Origin: Epiperipatus broadwayi
Lineage: Eukaryota > Onychophora > Udeonychophora > Euonychophora > Peripatidae
DNA: 64,000 nt
Reading direction: 5' to 3'
Assembly: GCA_028023455.1 (NCBI GenBank)
Contig: JAQFVV010012416.1
Span: forward strand, 1,607,767 to 1,671,766
In this document: piece by piece, positions 22,976-35,074 of the stretch
How positions within the stretch are numbered: position 1 is the first letter of the stretch
Layout: each line of letters begins with the position of its first letter
Made by a program: the position numbers and the translations under genes
The notes under the pieces: model-generated
What the model was told of the DNA's origin: nothing
Database searches by the model: none
Seen by the model: the letters and a program-made list of their open reading frames with translations, nothing else

Positions 22976-24149
22976 CACCTGGGTCTCGTTTTATGCGGAT
23001 TTATTTAACGTGATTTTGAAGTTAGGCGATTCATGTTTCTTCAGAAGTCGAACTCCGATAATGCGCTATTACTTTAAATAAATTTTGTGCACTTACGTCA
23101 TATTGAAAGTAATAGCACATTATTGGAATTCGACTTTCATCTTAATAATTTCAATATTTTCAGTGCTTTATAATACTAAGATTTTATGCAATAATGAAAT
23201 TAAAATCATGATTTCCACATTTTATGTATACACATTAAATTTTACAAGATTATAATGTAAATTTGTTCAAACATTGTGCATGTTAATTTTGCATTTTAAA
23301 TTACATTCTGTTTTTGCTTTTTAAAAAAGAACGTAATCAATTATTAATCATTTTGTGTCTACAAGTTTATTTTTAAAAGGTGAGTAATAGCAGTGGGCAC
23401 AATTAAATTTGACAAATAAAAATTAAAATCTGATTTTTAATTATAATTAACAATTTAAAAATTACTTAAGGCGACCTGAAATTAATGTGATGTGAAACGA
23501 AATTTGATTTTTAAATGGAATTGAAAATTAAAAAATTAAAAACAAAAATAAGAATTTAATTTTTAGTTGTTAGTTTTAATTAAATTTTTCCCAACAGTGT
23601 AGAAAAAGATAATAAACAGAAGTGGAACCTGTTCCTTTCACTGAAAAAATGATTCGAGAAGGTCTTCAACTTTCTAATCAGTTGGCAAATTATTTTCTTA
23701 ATAATGACACTAATCACGAACGTACTCTTAAATTCCAACGAGAGCTAAATGGTTGTATGTCTGGATATCGCGAGCTTCAAAAACAATTAATAAAATCATC
23801 ATCTCAAAGATTAATTACTAATTATGTTGTCACCAGAAAACCATTAACCCATGAGAGTGAAGTTGGCGCTAGTTGTATTTCCTCTTGTGAAGAATCTGAT
23901 TTTTTACCAGTTTGCAAACGAACCTGTTTATCAGCAAGTAGCGATAATAATTAAAACGTGTATGAAAAATGTCAATTACTGTATTGTAAATTATGCATAA
24001 AAATATATTGTTTTGAATAAAATTAAACATTATAGTTAAAAAAAGTTTGTCTTGTATCAATTTTTTTCAAATTTGAAATTTTTTATTAGCCATATTTTAT
24101 TTCCTTATTTTTTTTTGCGCGAATTTTAAAGTAATTTTACATTGGTGCT
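22976..24149 (+). mobile_element. Tigger/pogo-like DNA transposon remnant, copy 1
   Basis: Starts cacctgggtctcg after TA, then ttttatgcggattt, a left end shared with copy 2 at 62100. Next comes a near-perfect hairpin (arms 23045-23075 and 23105-23137), an AT-rich stretch, and the C-terminal end of a transposase frame (23622-23954) with an AATAAA-type signal after it. Both copies lose similarity at the same point (cattggtgct, 24149), and no matching right terminal repeat is visible. It appears internally deleted and lacks the catalytic domain. Confidence 0.7.
23622..23954 (+). pseudogene. C-terminal fragment of a Tigger/pogo-like transposase
   Basis: 110 open codons. The pattern is an amphipathic stretch (EKMIREGLQLSNQLANYF), a D-N-ERTLKF segment, a GYRELQKQ segment and an LITNYVVTRK segment. 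This matches the tail of pogo/Tigger transposases, where a helix-rich region (R-F-V-I-A-CYREIY-EKK type) leads to a Q-S-L-FF or Q-YF-like end. The DDE domain, helix-turn-helix and initiator Met are absent; the frame begins with GTG. Copy 2 keeps only the last ~45 codons, in the same frame, suggesting coding constraint before the copies separated. Confidence 0.55.
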
Positions 24150-25856
24150 ACAAATATTTCATTTGCTAATAGTATATGCCAACATTACTCTACATTAATA
24201 GTATACAAAGTTCTTTGTTTTGATTTTCAAAATGAAAATGTATATTTTAGAGTATTGTTTTTGTATTTTTTTACATATTATAAATTATTTTGATAAAATA
24301 CACTAAAAATATAATTATTTTAGAAAAGTAGTTAAGATTTTACTAAAAATTCTTTACTTTTTATACGAACGTAAATTGTGAAAGAAATAAATGATATACA
24401 CAGCATTTTCTAATAGGTTACAAATGTTCTTTTTAGCTTCTCTGCTATAGAATATATAATTATAAATAGAAATTTATTTTTGAAAAAACTTTCATTCACT
24501 TTCATAAACTGACTAATTGTTCATTTGTTTTTTACAAACAAAACAAAAGCAAATACAATAGTAAAAGATAAATATATATTTTTACTGTTGATTTTGTAAT
24601 TGACCAATCAAAAGTTTAGAACTTTAATTCACTTGAATATTTTCAACTAGGAAAAGGTTAAAATAAAAGGCAGAAAATGCAATTACCAAATTAGCCACAT
24701 GAAGTTATTCAAACCCATACCACTAAATGGTTAATATTAATTATAGTGCATTTTAATTTACTTACAATGACATTATTCTGCCTGAAGACACTTATTGTAC
24801 TCATTTAAAATTGATTTCTGTATTAAACCCTTGTTTCACTCTAGAATTCAATCAATTGATCTTGATTTGTTTACAAATCAAAAACATTCTAATAAATTAT
24901 ATTTGAACTTAGCAATTTTTTTAAAATAGAGAAAAATAAACAGAGTATGTAATGAAAACAAAGAACTTTTTCTGCATCTAACAGTGAAAAGAAAAGTAGC
25001 CAAATAAATGACTCCAGGGAAAAATATATGTGAAGCCCTGGTAAAAGTACAAAATTATGATTTAAAATTGCATTAATAATTTTTAAAATATCTAAAAAAA
25101 ATGCTACCATATTGTTAGCGAAGGCATTAGTAAACAGTTTTTGAAGGTATGGCCATTGTACCGACCATAATTTTTTTTGTGCTACTGTTATTTTAAAATA
25201 TGTTTACTTCTATTTTTTAAAATAAAACATATACATAAAAAATAAAAGTGTAATCATGGACACTTTTCTTTTTTAATGATTATTACATAATTATATTGTA
25301 AAAATAAACATGAACACGAAAAATAAAACTTTTTTGTTATTCCAAAAATCTTATAATGTTACAAACGATCTTCAAACCAGATTACAAAAAGCTAAACCTA
25401 CCAAAGACATGGAGGTTGGAATAAATTACTTTGATTTCACAATCTATTGGAACACTGAGACCTCTTCGGATTTTTTTTAGAATTAATAAATCAGTATTTG
25501 ATGGACTAAATTATATTCATTTTACAACCTATTGGAATACACACCTCTTCAGATTTTTTTTAAATTTATGAATCACTATTCATTAGTTTGCAGTTTTTCA
25601 TTTAACTGCCTCCCCCCCCTCCCAAATGAAATCTCACTATAGATAACCTAAAAGCATGAAGGAGAGCAAATCAAACAGCATCATCTCTTAAGTGAAAACT
25701 TTCAGATATATTAATGATTTATTTAAATTGTAACTTTAAAAAAAAGAAGAAGTGATATTTGCATTATACAAACTTTACAATTGAATTCAAAGCATAATTT
25801 TTCAAGAACATTAACATTTATAAAGCCATCATCAATAATTCTGGGCACTTAAGAAA
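24150..25856. other. AT-rich sequence, nothing recognised
   Basis: Between the Tigger-like remnant and the L1-like LINE I find no exon or repeat. A diverged local duplication lies near 25420-25590 (ggaacactgagacctcttc and ggaatacacacctcttc, each followed by a T-run). Confidence 0.35.
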
Positions 25857-27200
25857 AGCTTTCGTTTTCTTTTTTTTTTCTCAGTGATGAAAAGTTTATT
25901 CATAAAAAAAAACAGATACAGTGAAACAAATGAAATTTCAGGAACAAAATGGTAAGAGGGGAAAGGATACATGTAAAAAGGGAATGGGAAGTGGAGAGGG
26001 GAAACGGTGTGTAGTTCAGGCTGGTTAGAAAAGCATATCTTTGTGATTGAGTCCTATGACAGAGGCTGAGAGGATGGGAGTTGGAGGATTGCCCAAGTGT
26101 CTGTGAGGAGTGGAGGTGGGACTAGTTTGGTATCTCAGGTTTTGAGAATGTGAATTAGGTCCAAGAGCTTTTGATTGACTGAATGTACTCTCTGGTCAAG
26201 GATGATGGCACATCGGAGTAATCAGAGAGCATAGATGAGAAAAATTGACAGTCTAATAGCTGCAAAGACCCCTGTTTCTATGGATTCTTGGAGGTTGAAG
26301 ATGGTATTTCTGTGTGAGGAAAGGCAGGAGTCGATGGACATTTCTCATGCCAAGCAGAAACGGACATTTAAGTAGGAAGTGCTGGAGGGTTTCATTGTCA
26401 GTTTTACAAAACTGGCATATGGGAGAGATCTTGGTGAAACCCCTACGGTTCACCAAAAATTGATTTGTGGGGAGTGAAGATTGATTTTGAGGAAAAAATC
26501 AAGGAATTTTGTTTCAAGACACCACCTTTTGAATTTGCGGATTAATTGGACATTGGTAAGTCCGACGAAGGTAGGGGACACAATGGAAAAGTTTGCGGTC
26601 TGGTTGAAAACCTCCCAGTACTTTAGTTTGCTGTTGATGGATGGTATAACAAAGCCAGCCTTTTGTAGGATGTTGGCAATGAGTGAGGTCCATGACCTAG
26701 ACCTGCCACTGGGAGGAGGAGTGTCAGTGGGTGTGATAATGATATGCACAAGATTGGCAGGGAAGTGACTTAGCAGTGTGAGGATAATGTTGTGAGATTT
26801 CTGGATCAGAAGAGTGTCGATGGAGTGCAGGCCCAACCCATTGAGGTTTTTAGGAAAACAAGTTCTTTTTAGGCTGGTGGCCACCACCTTTCTTCCCCAG
26901 AGAAAACGGGTGCAAAGGGAGTTGATTTTGGATATAAAGGAGTGTGTAGGTAGAACAATGGGGAGGTAGTATGCTATTTTAGGAAACACTAGAAGATTGA
27001 GGAGGGTGACTTTCCCATAAAGGGAGAGGTAGATGCCTGTGATAGCACTGACGGTAGATATGCTTTGATAGAGTGTGGTTTGGACCCGAACTCTCATGTC
27101 CCTAGGAGACAGCATGAGGGGAAATCCGAGGAAGTTGTGTGGCTTGGCACTGAAGGTGGAAGAGATTTGTTTACCAGTTGTAAGTAGCTTTCGTTTTCTT
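25857..27200 (-). mobile_element. 5'-truncated L1-like LINE with 15-bp target duplication
   Basis: The exact 15-mer agctttcgttttctt lies at 25857-25871 and 27186-27200. The insertion (25872-27185) is on the minus strand: its poly(A) tail appears as the T-run ending at 25879, and its truncated 5' end abuts the right-hand repeat. It encodes the end of ORF2, from the thumb region to the zinc-knuckle-like C-terminus. Confidence 0.93.
26140..27172 (-). pseudogene. L1-like ORF2 C-terminal region, frameshifted
   Basis: The first open part (27172-26450) runs from a FLGFPLMLSP segment through YGKVTLLNLLVFPKIAYYL, FLWGRK and NGLGLHSI, as in the connector after the L1-type RT domain. It stops at NFW; about six bases later the next frame (from 26456) continues with ICQFCKTDNE, LQHFLLKC, a zf-RVT-like C-C-H-C region. 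One base missing from a T-run of five at 26455-26459 explains the shift. A second shift near 26270 and one stop precede the end near 26140. Few lesions, so a fairly recent insertion. Confidence 0.85.
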
Positions 27201-27332
27201 CTACAAATATCTGATGAAAAGTGTGCTTATAGTCAATCCCATATGTTTACATTTTGCTCAAAAATTATTATCTAAATTCTTCTACTATATTTTCTATTAC
27301 TCATGCAGAGTTATGGTTTTCTTTTTACATTG

Positions 27333-27704
27333 AGAGATAACACATTGTACAAGCTTAACACCTGCATTTATATATGTAATATATGCGGGATTCGAACTCA
27401 GACTTTCACACGACCGACAACTCTCAGTGCCATCTTATATTGCTGACCCACCTGATTACACACATCTTGAAAAGATAAATAATCACCAATAAAAGTATTT
27501 CGTGCTAAACCAGCACTCATCAGTTGGTCCAGATTACTATCTCCACACACACATATATACAATCAGTACTCAGCTTTATATTAAGATAGCCCATCTTCAT
27601 ACTTTAATGGACAGGCTTCCAACGGGTCAGCAATATAAGATGGCATTGAGAGTTGTGGGTCGTGTGAAAGTCTGAATTCGAATCCCGCATATATTAAGAG
27701 ATAA
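27333..27704. mobile_element. Family B foldback retroposon, copy B2
   Basis: Left arm from about 27380 (gcgggattcgaactcagac) returns inverted at about 27660-27690 (gtctgaattcgaatcccgc). The arms share private changes relative to other copies (gcgggattcgaa, cgtgtgaaag), so they match each other better than the family. The centre carries the block cttaatataaa-ctgag-actga in inverted order. A short repeat, agagataa, lies at 27333-27340 and 27697-27704. The minus-strand hammerhead (27476-27539) is well kept; the right arm lacks it. Confidence 0.7.
27476..27539 (-). ncRNA. Hammerhead ribozyme motif, family B (copy B2)
   Basis: CTGATGA (27524-27518); stem II gtgctg/tagcac, six pairs with one G-U; GAAA follows directly. 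Stem I pairs ACCAA with TTGGT and the outer ATAA with TTAT. The stem III region has lost the central cg of the palindrome seen in other copies. Confidence 0.7.
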
Positions 27705-27872
27705 TGTAAGAATAAAATAATATTACGGATAATAATAGAAGTAAATGAACAATTTAGTAGATGCAATAGCCAATTATCCAATAAATCAATAAATAAGTGA
27801 CTACCTATTCTTAGCTAAAAAATGAAGTCCAAGGGTAATCTTCATTGTTCAGATAAGGGAGTGGTGACAACA

Positions 27873-27887
27873 TACACACACACACAC
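27873..27887. repeat. (CA)n microsatellite
   Basis: Short run of alternating AC. Confidence 0.8.
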
Positions 27888-28634
27888 AAATGATTGTAAT
27901 AAAATGTGAATTTTACTATTGCTGAGTAAGATGTCACGTTTCTACGACAGTTGATCCCTTTATAAGCCTTTTAACAAAATGTAATTAAATTAAAATCATG
28001 TTTACTGAAAATAAACAATTTAAATTGCTTGTTTTATTTTTTCTTCATAAATAAAAGTATTAATTTAGATGAAAAAAACTAAAGTCAAAATTTTTTTTTC
28101 ATCAAATATAGATTTACATATATATTTAGTGTTTGCGTGTTTAAAAAATATGCCACAATTCTTCTATTGAAAAAAATAAAAATCATAGCTCATAGTGAAA
28201 ATACACATACAAAAGTTGGAATGAAGACATATAAGATATGCCGTATATGTAACAAAGTTAAAATAAAAGTGTAGGCAAAATATTTTGTTTCTGTATTTCT
28301 GGGTAAACATTTACAATGGCAAGCTTGTTTTTATTTTATATGTAAATAATATAGTTTCCAGATAGACTAATTGTTCCATATATTTTGTCTGTCAAACCAA
28401 GAATGAAGTAGAAATATACAAATAAATATAAACCACATCTAGTCAGGTTTAGTAAATTAATGCACAACGGTGGAAAATATAGTAGAAACACATATCATGT
28501 AGAAATTAAGTGATATTTCAAATTCACAGATATAAACAGCAGTCGTTTACATCATATGATGAAAAAAAAAATTAAAGGAATATACACATATACTTTATAA
28601 CATTAATATTTAAGAGTATAGTATATATTACTTT

Positions 28635-29275
28635 AACTAGCTATAATTAGAGGGGATTTGAACTCAGACTTTCAAGCTCCCTTCAATCATTTATTCCATC
28701 TTATACAATTAATACACATGACCACATACATGTGAAAAAGATAAATGATCTCCAATACACATATTTTGTACTCAACCAGCAAACATCAATTGGTCCGGAT
28801 CATCCCTCTAATTATACCTAGCTTAAGTATATAAAATATATTTGTATTTAAGATTCAGCCTGTATGCTGTCCATCCCTCTTCTGTGTACTTAAATGGTTT
28901 TAAGGTTCAACATATGAAGATTCAGATTGATTTATGGTCAACATGGGTATGACAACAAAATTGGCAAACAAGGGCTTTGAACATGCCATTTTCAATGATA
29001 TGACTGACTGAAGAGTTGGAGAGTGAAGAAGATTGAAGTCTACTCATTAAAGTTTAAAGATTTGCCATATTAATATAAACTGAGCATTGATTATATATAT
29101 ATGTGGGAAATGATAGTTTGGATCTATTGATGAGTGCGGGATCAGCATGAAATACGTATATTGGGGATCATTTATCTTTTTCATATGTATGTGGTCACGT
29201 GTATCGGTTGTATAAGATGGAGTGGATAATTGAAGAGAGTTTGAAAGTCAGGGTTCAAATCCCATCTAATTATAT
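28635..29275. mobile_element. Family B foldback retroposon, copies B3/B4 (paired arms)
   Basis: A left arm (28642-28800, starting attagaggggatttgaac) and a right arm (29100-29270, ending caaatcccatctaatta) are inverted and share end sequence, so they form one element with a ~300-bp centre. The centre contains gaagtct-ctcattaaagtttaaagatttgccatattaatataaactgagca, as in B5. The left hammerhead is badly decayed; the right (29112-29172) is recognisable. Confidence 0.65.
29112..29172 (+). ncRNA. Hammerhead-like motif, family B (copy B4, damaged)
   Basis: TTGATGA instead of CTGATGA (29127-29133), a reduced stem II (gtgc/gcat), intact GAAA (29149-29152) and an intact palindromic atacgtat stem III. 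Loss of the core C is expected to abolish cleavage. Confidence 0.5.
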
Positions 29276-29635
29276 AACATTAATTACATATTACTATAAT
29301 AAGAACTAAAACTTAGATCCGAAGTATTAAAGAGAACTATGAATATTTAAAAGATAGAACATAAAATTTCTTTTAAACAAAATATTTGGATATGATATCG
29401 CTCACTTTTATTGTTAGCAATTATTTTCCTAATTTAACTTTTTTTTCTTTCTATTTTGCCATTTTCTTTTATTCATGAGTTTAAGGGTTCTTTTTTTGTA
29501 AATAATAAATATGCATAGTTGTATACTTAAAAATTTATGTAAAATATATTTCAGGAGAAACAAAATGATAACTAAGATAATAAAAAAAATACGATGTGCG
29601 CAATCATATAGATAAAAATATCGAATGATTTGTCA

Positions 29636-29740
29636 CTCGGGAAATCACGTGACATTACAATGCCGGAAATGTCAATGATCTTTGATCAAGAAACCTTTAC
29701 ACACTCGAGTCCGTCGCTCTACCCCTGGGTTAAACCACAA
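29636..29740 (-). repeat. tRNA-derived SINE relic (family E-like)
   Basis: On the minus strand, ttaacccaggggtagagcg (A-box-like) is followed at tRNA spacing by a weak B box and then tgtcacgtgattt. A CpG-containing island in otherwise AT-rich DNA. Confidence 0.4.
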
Positions 29741-30445
29741 AAGATATGCAAGCATATAAAGCAAATCATATTTTAAATTTAAAATAGACTGTCGTGTAAA
29801 TTGATTATCGAATATACATAAAAATATGTATCTTATACATGTAATCCGTCAAATAGACATACACACAGCAAATCTATATATCCTGCCATAATGTTTTAAT
29901 TTAATATAAGCACTCCGATAGAAAGAAAAGAGCGCCGATTTAAGCATAAACGCAAAATACCACTTGAAATCTAGAGCATAACTATAAAAAGTATGACAGC
30001 TTTTAAAATATTTATAATTCACAAATAAAAATATACACACAAGTAAACAAACAAATAATGGAAAGTAAAAGTAAAACAATCTTTTAAATAGCAACATCCA
30101 AGACAGATTCCTTGCAGAGATTTGTCGATAACTGAGGAATGAGAATTCGAGTATTTTTTCATTCTTGTTTTATTCTCTAACTAAAAACAGAATATAATGC
30201 TTTTAGGTTCTTTATCAGAAAGAATTATTCTAAACTTGAAAAACTATTGAAATTTATTTGATCCGGATTCAAACCCAGGTTATCTTGCTTGATAGGCTGA
30301 TGTAAAAACACTGCGATATGAGTTAATGGAAATAAAAAAATATTATTACTACTCACAGACAATAAGGTTTTTTATATGTCCCATAATTCCAACTCACAAT
30401 AAGAAAAAAAAACCCATATATCAATTAAGAACAAAGCGTATTCAA
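29741..30445. other. AT-rich sequence, nothing recognised
   Basis: Two frames of 82 and 100 codons fall here or extend into the RTE copy; both are low-complexity and unsupported. Confidence 0.35.
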
Positions 30446-30449
30446 AGTC

Positions 30450-30963
30450 ATCATCACCATCAACCATTATCAATCCATTGCAGGATGAAGGTCTCTCAAA
30501 GTTCAAACCATCTTCGGATCTTTAGCTTCTCTTCTCCACATCACCACTGCACCTTTTCTTATTTCATCCATCCAACTCACATGTGGCCTCTTTCTGAGTC
30601 TTTTACAATCTCTTGGAATCCAGTTTAAGATTTCAATTGTCCATCTATTATCAGTGCAATATGTCCAGCCCAATTCCACTTCAGTCTTTTAATTTTTTCA
30701 ATGAGGTCAATAACACCTGTTTGTTCTCTTACCAATATATTGCGTTTTCGATCTCTTCTTGTAACTCCTAACATACATCTCTCCATACTTCTTTGAGTGA
30801 TCTGAAATCTCTGTGTTGCTCTTCTATTAACTGTCCAAGTTTCAGATCTATAATAAAGAACTGGTAAAACACATTTATTAAAACCCTTTCTTTTCAAACA
30901 TATAGGCATATTTCCTTTTAGTATCAAGTTATTTCTACCGAAAACACTCCAACCAAGTTTAAT
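30450..30963 (-). pseudogene. RTE-type LINE, longest 3' fragment (~515 bp)
   Basis: Reading down from 30963, the frame gives KLGWSVFGR, then ICLKRKGFNKCVLPVLYYRSE, TWTVNRR, a QRSMERCMLGVTRRDR-like segment, LKWNWAGHIA, then with frame damage TIEILNWIPRDCK and MWRREAKD, ending at the tgatgatga tail. The order V-CVLPVL-Y-ETWT, RAMERAMLG-S-RDR, WAGH, RW is characteristic of RTE endonuclease-reverse transcriptase C-termini. 5'-truncated at about 30963. Confidence 0.9.
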
Positions 30964-31511
30964 ACTATGATTAATTCAAAGTAATATAAAATGTATATCA
31001 GACCTCAGGAATGTAAATGTTTATTAGTCATTTAAAGCATATAAAAGCAATTTCCCCGCTGATGAAGAAGCTGCAAAAACCAAAACAATTAAATGGGCCA
31101 AGCGCTTTTGAGGTTTTCCCTCATATTCATGGCCAACATTAAGTTATAAATCATTTATGTAATGTTGCTAACTAATAAAATATGCAAATGTGAATACAAA
31201 TTAGTTAATCCATTTTTTTGAGATAGAAAAACACGTGTCGCATCTATAGATGGAATTGTTATCACTGATAACAAAATACGCCTCCTTGATTTTTCTTTTG
31301 CAGTCATTGGCTTCAGAGCATACTATCTTGGGGTTGCCAGGTTCAAACACATACCACAGGATAATAATACCTCCTTCTAGTATCCATCTACAGAAGAAAC
31401 AATGAAGGAGAAATATATATTTAACAGACTATAAGATTTTTCTTTCTGTCTAGAGCTAAATACTGACAGATTAATTGGGATGATTAAAGGGCCAATCTGG
31501 AAAAAAAATTT

Positions 31512-31809
31512 CTAAATGTCACTGGAAACCAAAAGTTTTCCAAATTTCACATAGCTTTAAACCTTTTAATTGTGAGGAAAGACAGTGTAGTAACCTCTAT
31601 GACACAGGGCTCTTCAATTAAAAACTTTCAAAAGCTAACTGAATGGCAAAAGTACCTTCACTAAATGTCACTGGAAATCAAACGTTTTCCAAATTTCACA
31701 TAGTTTTAAACCTTTTAATTGTGAGGAAAGACAGGGTAGTAACCCCTATGACACAGGGTTCTTCAATTAAAAACTTTCAAAAGCTAACTGAATGGCAAAA
31801 GTACCTTCA
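31512..31809. repeat. 149-bp tandem duplication (two copies)
   Basis: Copies at 31512-31660 and 31661-31809 are roughly 95% identical, starting ctaaatgtcactggaaa and ending agtaccttca. The second copy carries an open plus-strand frame (31643-31825) with RKDRVVTPMTQGSSIKNF, which may be remnant coding sequence of unknown origin. 149 is not a multiple of three, so the copies are in different frames. Confidence 0.9.
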
Positions 31810-31859
31810 CATCATTCAGAGATAAAATGAAGATTATATACGTTGGCTAGTCATCTGTC

Positions 31860-31960
31860 AGATTAAGGTCCTGTTAGTATAGTAATTATAGCAACTACCT
31901 GCCATTGCAAAGACTGGCAATAGGACTTTGGATCAAATGAATCTTGGAAATATTTTTAGC
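31860..31960 (+). repeat. tRNA-like SINE relic
   Basis: gttagtatagtaattatag resembles an A box and tttggatcaaatgaatc a B box. Low confidence. Confidence 0.3.
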
Positions 31961-33555
31961 TTACAAGCAGGCTTAGGAATTAATTACCTTTCAAGTCGGC
32001 CAATATCCAGTCCAGTTAATCAGCCAGTATTGGCAAGTAATTTTTAACAAGAAGATACAGATCTCAAATTAACCTGACTTGTAATATGATACAATCTTTA
32101 CGAATAATGGAAATGTCTATCTCCAATAAGCATTGAGCTTTCGGTTTATTCGAACTTTATATATATAATAAAATAACAATTTATCAAATAATTAAAAAAA
32201 AAAAAACAACGGCATATAAACATAAAATAAGAATCTAAAGAGTGAAAAATAGTTCAGTCTTAGACGAATTTTTGAATTATTTATTGCAGTTATTTAAAGA
32301 ACAAAAAAATGATTGCCTTTGAAATATAGATATCTACAATAAACAGACACTACATCTGAGAGTATATTCCTGCAGTTTATTTAAAAACTGATAGGGGAAA
32401 TTATTCCTAAAAATAACGCCGCCGCAATATTTATAATGATGTACATATTTTTTAAAAATAAACACGTGTTTATTCAGAGTAGAAAAATAATAAAGAAAAT
32501 ATTGTATTCATCAGAGGTGGGGGTGGAGGATATTTAATCAAAGCTATATTTAGTGTAAATAAATTACTTTAAAGCAGCCTGAGGAAGAAATAACTCTTTC
32601 AGATAAGTGTTGCTTCTATTAATGAAGTAATTTTCGGCTAGCCCAGATAACCATCCAATTATGGGTAGGTAAATGACTACATAACTATTTTTATCTAGAG
32701 GTTAAAATAAAAACTCGGCAGTTGGCAAGCCTGGTGAGTAATGCTTTTCCTTCCCAGTTCCTATATGGTGGGCTGTAGATTGAGGCCTTAGCCCTGAGGT
32801 GGGCTGTTTTACTCTTTTCCGTTTATTAAACTCCAAATAATTAAATTTTAGTTAATATTTAACCAGATTAGATAACTGAAAAGATAATAAATGAACTCAA
32901 TATATATATAAATTATATTTTAGAAACAAATTTGTAAATAATATCAAATTAAATGCATCTCAGAACAAGTATGTATGTAGATCATGTGACTAATCTAATT
33001 TGCTATTCCTACACATATTCGAATCCTATAGAGTGCATAACAACTTTTCTTTTTTAGTAACTATTAAAAAATGTTTGACATTTTTGTGAGTTAATATCAT
33101 AAAAAAAAAAAAAAAATAGTATCACTCATCACTTCCCCCATAAAAAAAATAAATCATAATAAACAAACGTTTCTATAATAAAAAAATCAAACCAAAACGA
33201 AAAAAAAACATTGCCACTAGCGCCATCTTTTAGTTGTTGAACTAGTTAGGACATAGAGTTACAGATGATTTGGATAATTATAAATTGGCTAAGATGATTA
33301 AAAAGTTATATGATATGACAATTTAGTACTGAGATTGATAATGATATATCAAACATCTTATAAAGCGTTTTTTTATTTTATGCCTAAACAACATTAATAG
33401 TTATATTCTGTATGTCTATCTGTAATAATGTTATTTTATTCATTAAATTGGAAATTTTTTTTTGTTTTTTAAAACTCCATGTACAAACATAAAAATATAT
33501 ATGTAAAAATAGATTATTTCATTGTAGTGAATTAATTATTTCAATTTAAAAAAAC
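31961..33555. other. AT-rich sequence with scattered repeat relics
   Basis: Contains homopolymers (a-runs at 32193 and 33101) and a slightly GC-richer tract near 32630-32820 that may be an old SINE; no A/B boxes are clear. Confidence 0.3.
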
Positions 33556-33559
33556 AACA

Positions 33560-33660
33560 ACAACCTAAGTGGTTTTGCGGCAGAAACGTTCCTGGGATAT
33601 CCCTATCCCAAGTCGGACCGCACTACCACCTGCGCCAAACTGCGCAGTGCAATTAAACAG
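33560..33660 (-). repeat. tRNA-derived SINE relic (family H)
   Basis: On the minus strand, gcgcagtttggcgcaggtgg and tagtgcggtccgac resemble an A box and D/anticodon region. The other end has aacaacaacc on the plus strand. Related to the element at 13745. Confidence 0.45.
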
Positions 33661-35074
33661 ACTATAATACAGTCGAATTACCATATCAGCTGACCCAAAA
33701 GCCACTGGTTTATCTTGTTCCTACCTGAAAGAGAGTAATTAAAAATGACATTTTAATTTTGTACAACGGTAGTAGACTGCAAAATTTGCAAATAATTGCT
33801 TTCCATTTGCACAAGAAACGTACAGATATATAATTACTGTATAAGTAATTAATTTGATTTATTTAGTGCAAAAATTGTTTTTCTGTTTTAGACTTTTTAA
33901 TTATTATCATAAAGGAAATTGTGAAGATTGCAATCAGACCAGAGACCACGAGTAGCTTTATTAAGTCATTTAATGCTGATTGTAGCCATAGTTTTAACAG
34001 TAATTAATTATGGAGTTGATAGTTTGTGTATGTTTACATTTTCATAGATCAATAGCTGGTAAATTCAATTTATGAAATAGATGAATGCCTCAAACGTGTT
34101 CTAAATCTTTGTAGATAAGGCTTCAGTTGTGTTTAGGAATATCAAATCGAGATGGTTTTACTGTTAAATTTATAAAAAGACATTTGTTTGGAATCTTATA
34201 AGAATTTCATTTTTTTATATCAAAAATGTCAATTGTGAATTCTTGGTTGAACATCTGCAAAGAGAATCTTGATTTGAGACAAGTTCTTAGGTAGTGAAAC
34301 TTCATATTGAGTTATTGGCTAATCCAATTCACTTAACAATATATGAAGAAAAGTCACAGCAAAGAACTAAAATTGAGTGCAGCAACACTATTATTCACAG
34401 TAATATTTGAGTAACCAGAAGTTTAATGTGGAAACTTTTTTTTAAACAGGGGTATAATATTTACCAGTTGAATATGCAAGTGCTACGAAAATTGGCCATA
34501 TTTGCATTATAAGTCTTAGTAGTACCATCTAGCCTTCCAAGGGGTGTTTCTAAAAATTAATTTTTAACCAATCTTAGATAAATAAGAAAAATATCAGATT
34601 ATGATCCAAGGTTATTTGTAAGTGGCATGAGATACAACTGTGTTTCAGTCTATTAATGCATAAGATTACATTCAAAACACAAAATGTTTTCTTGTTAGAT
34701 TTGAGCACATTATTTCATTGAATGAATAAGATTATAGTCTTTGAAAAAAGATTTTTAAATCTTTTTCAATTCTTATTGAGAAACTTTTCTATTTCAGAAG
34801 AAATCAAAACAACAGCATCAGTGGAGATGAATTTCTTCCATTCTGTTTCTCGAAGATCACTAATGAATATAGCAAATAAAATAGATGAGAGAACTAAATC
34901 GTGACAAATGCTTGTGTACAATTTTATATCTATTCATTATCATTTAGTGTTCTCAAATTTTTTTGCTTGAGAACATTTTGTAATATAAATTAACGATATT
35001 CCTGCATTTAAGAAGTTTAGAGACTTTTAGAAAACCAATTTTCTGAACAAAATTATAAGAAACAGGCAAAATTC

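Noticed and set aside
25420-25590. Possible long terminal repeats of a retrovirus-like element
   Set aside because: Only a short diverged duplication is present, with no primer-binding site, polypurine tract or internal coding region.
31066-31110. CTGATGA followed by AAAAC near 31071, possible hammerhead
   Set aside because: GAAA is replaced and the bases between do not form a convincing stem II; no paired stem I.
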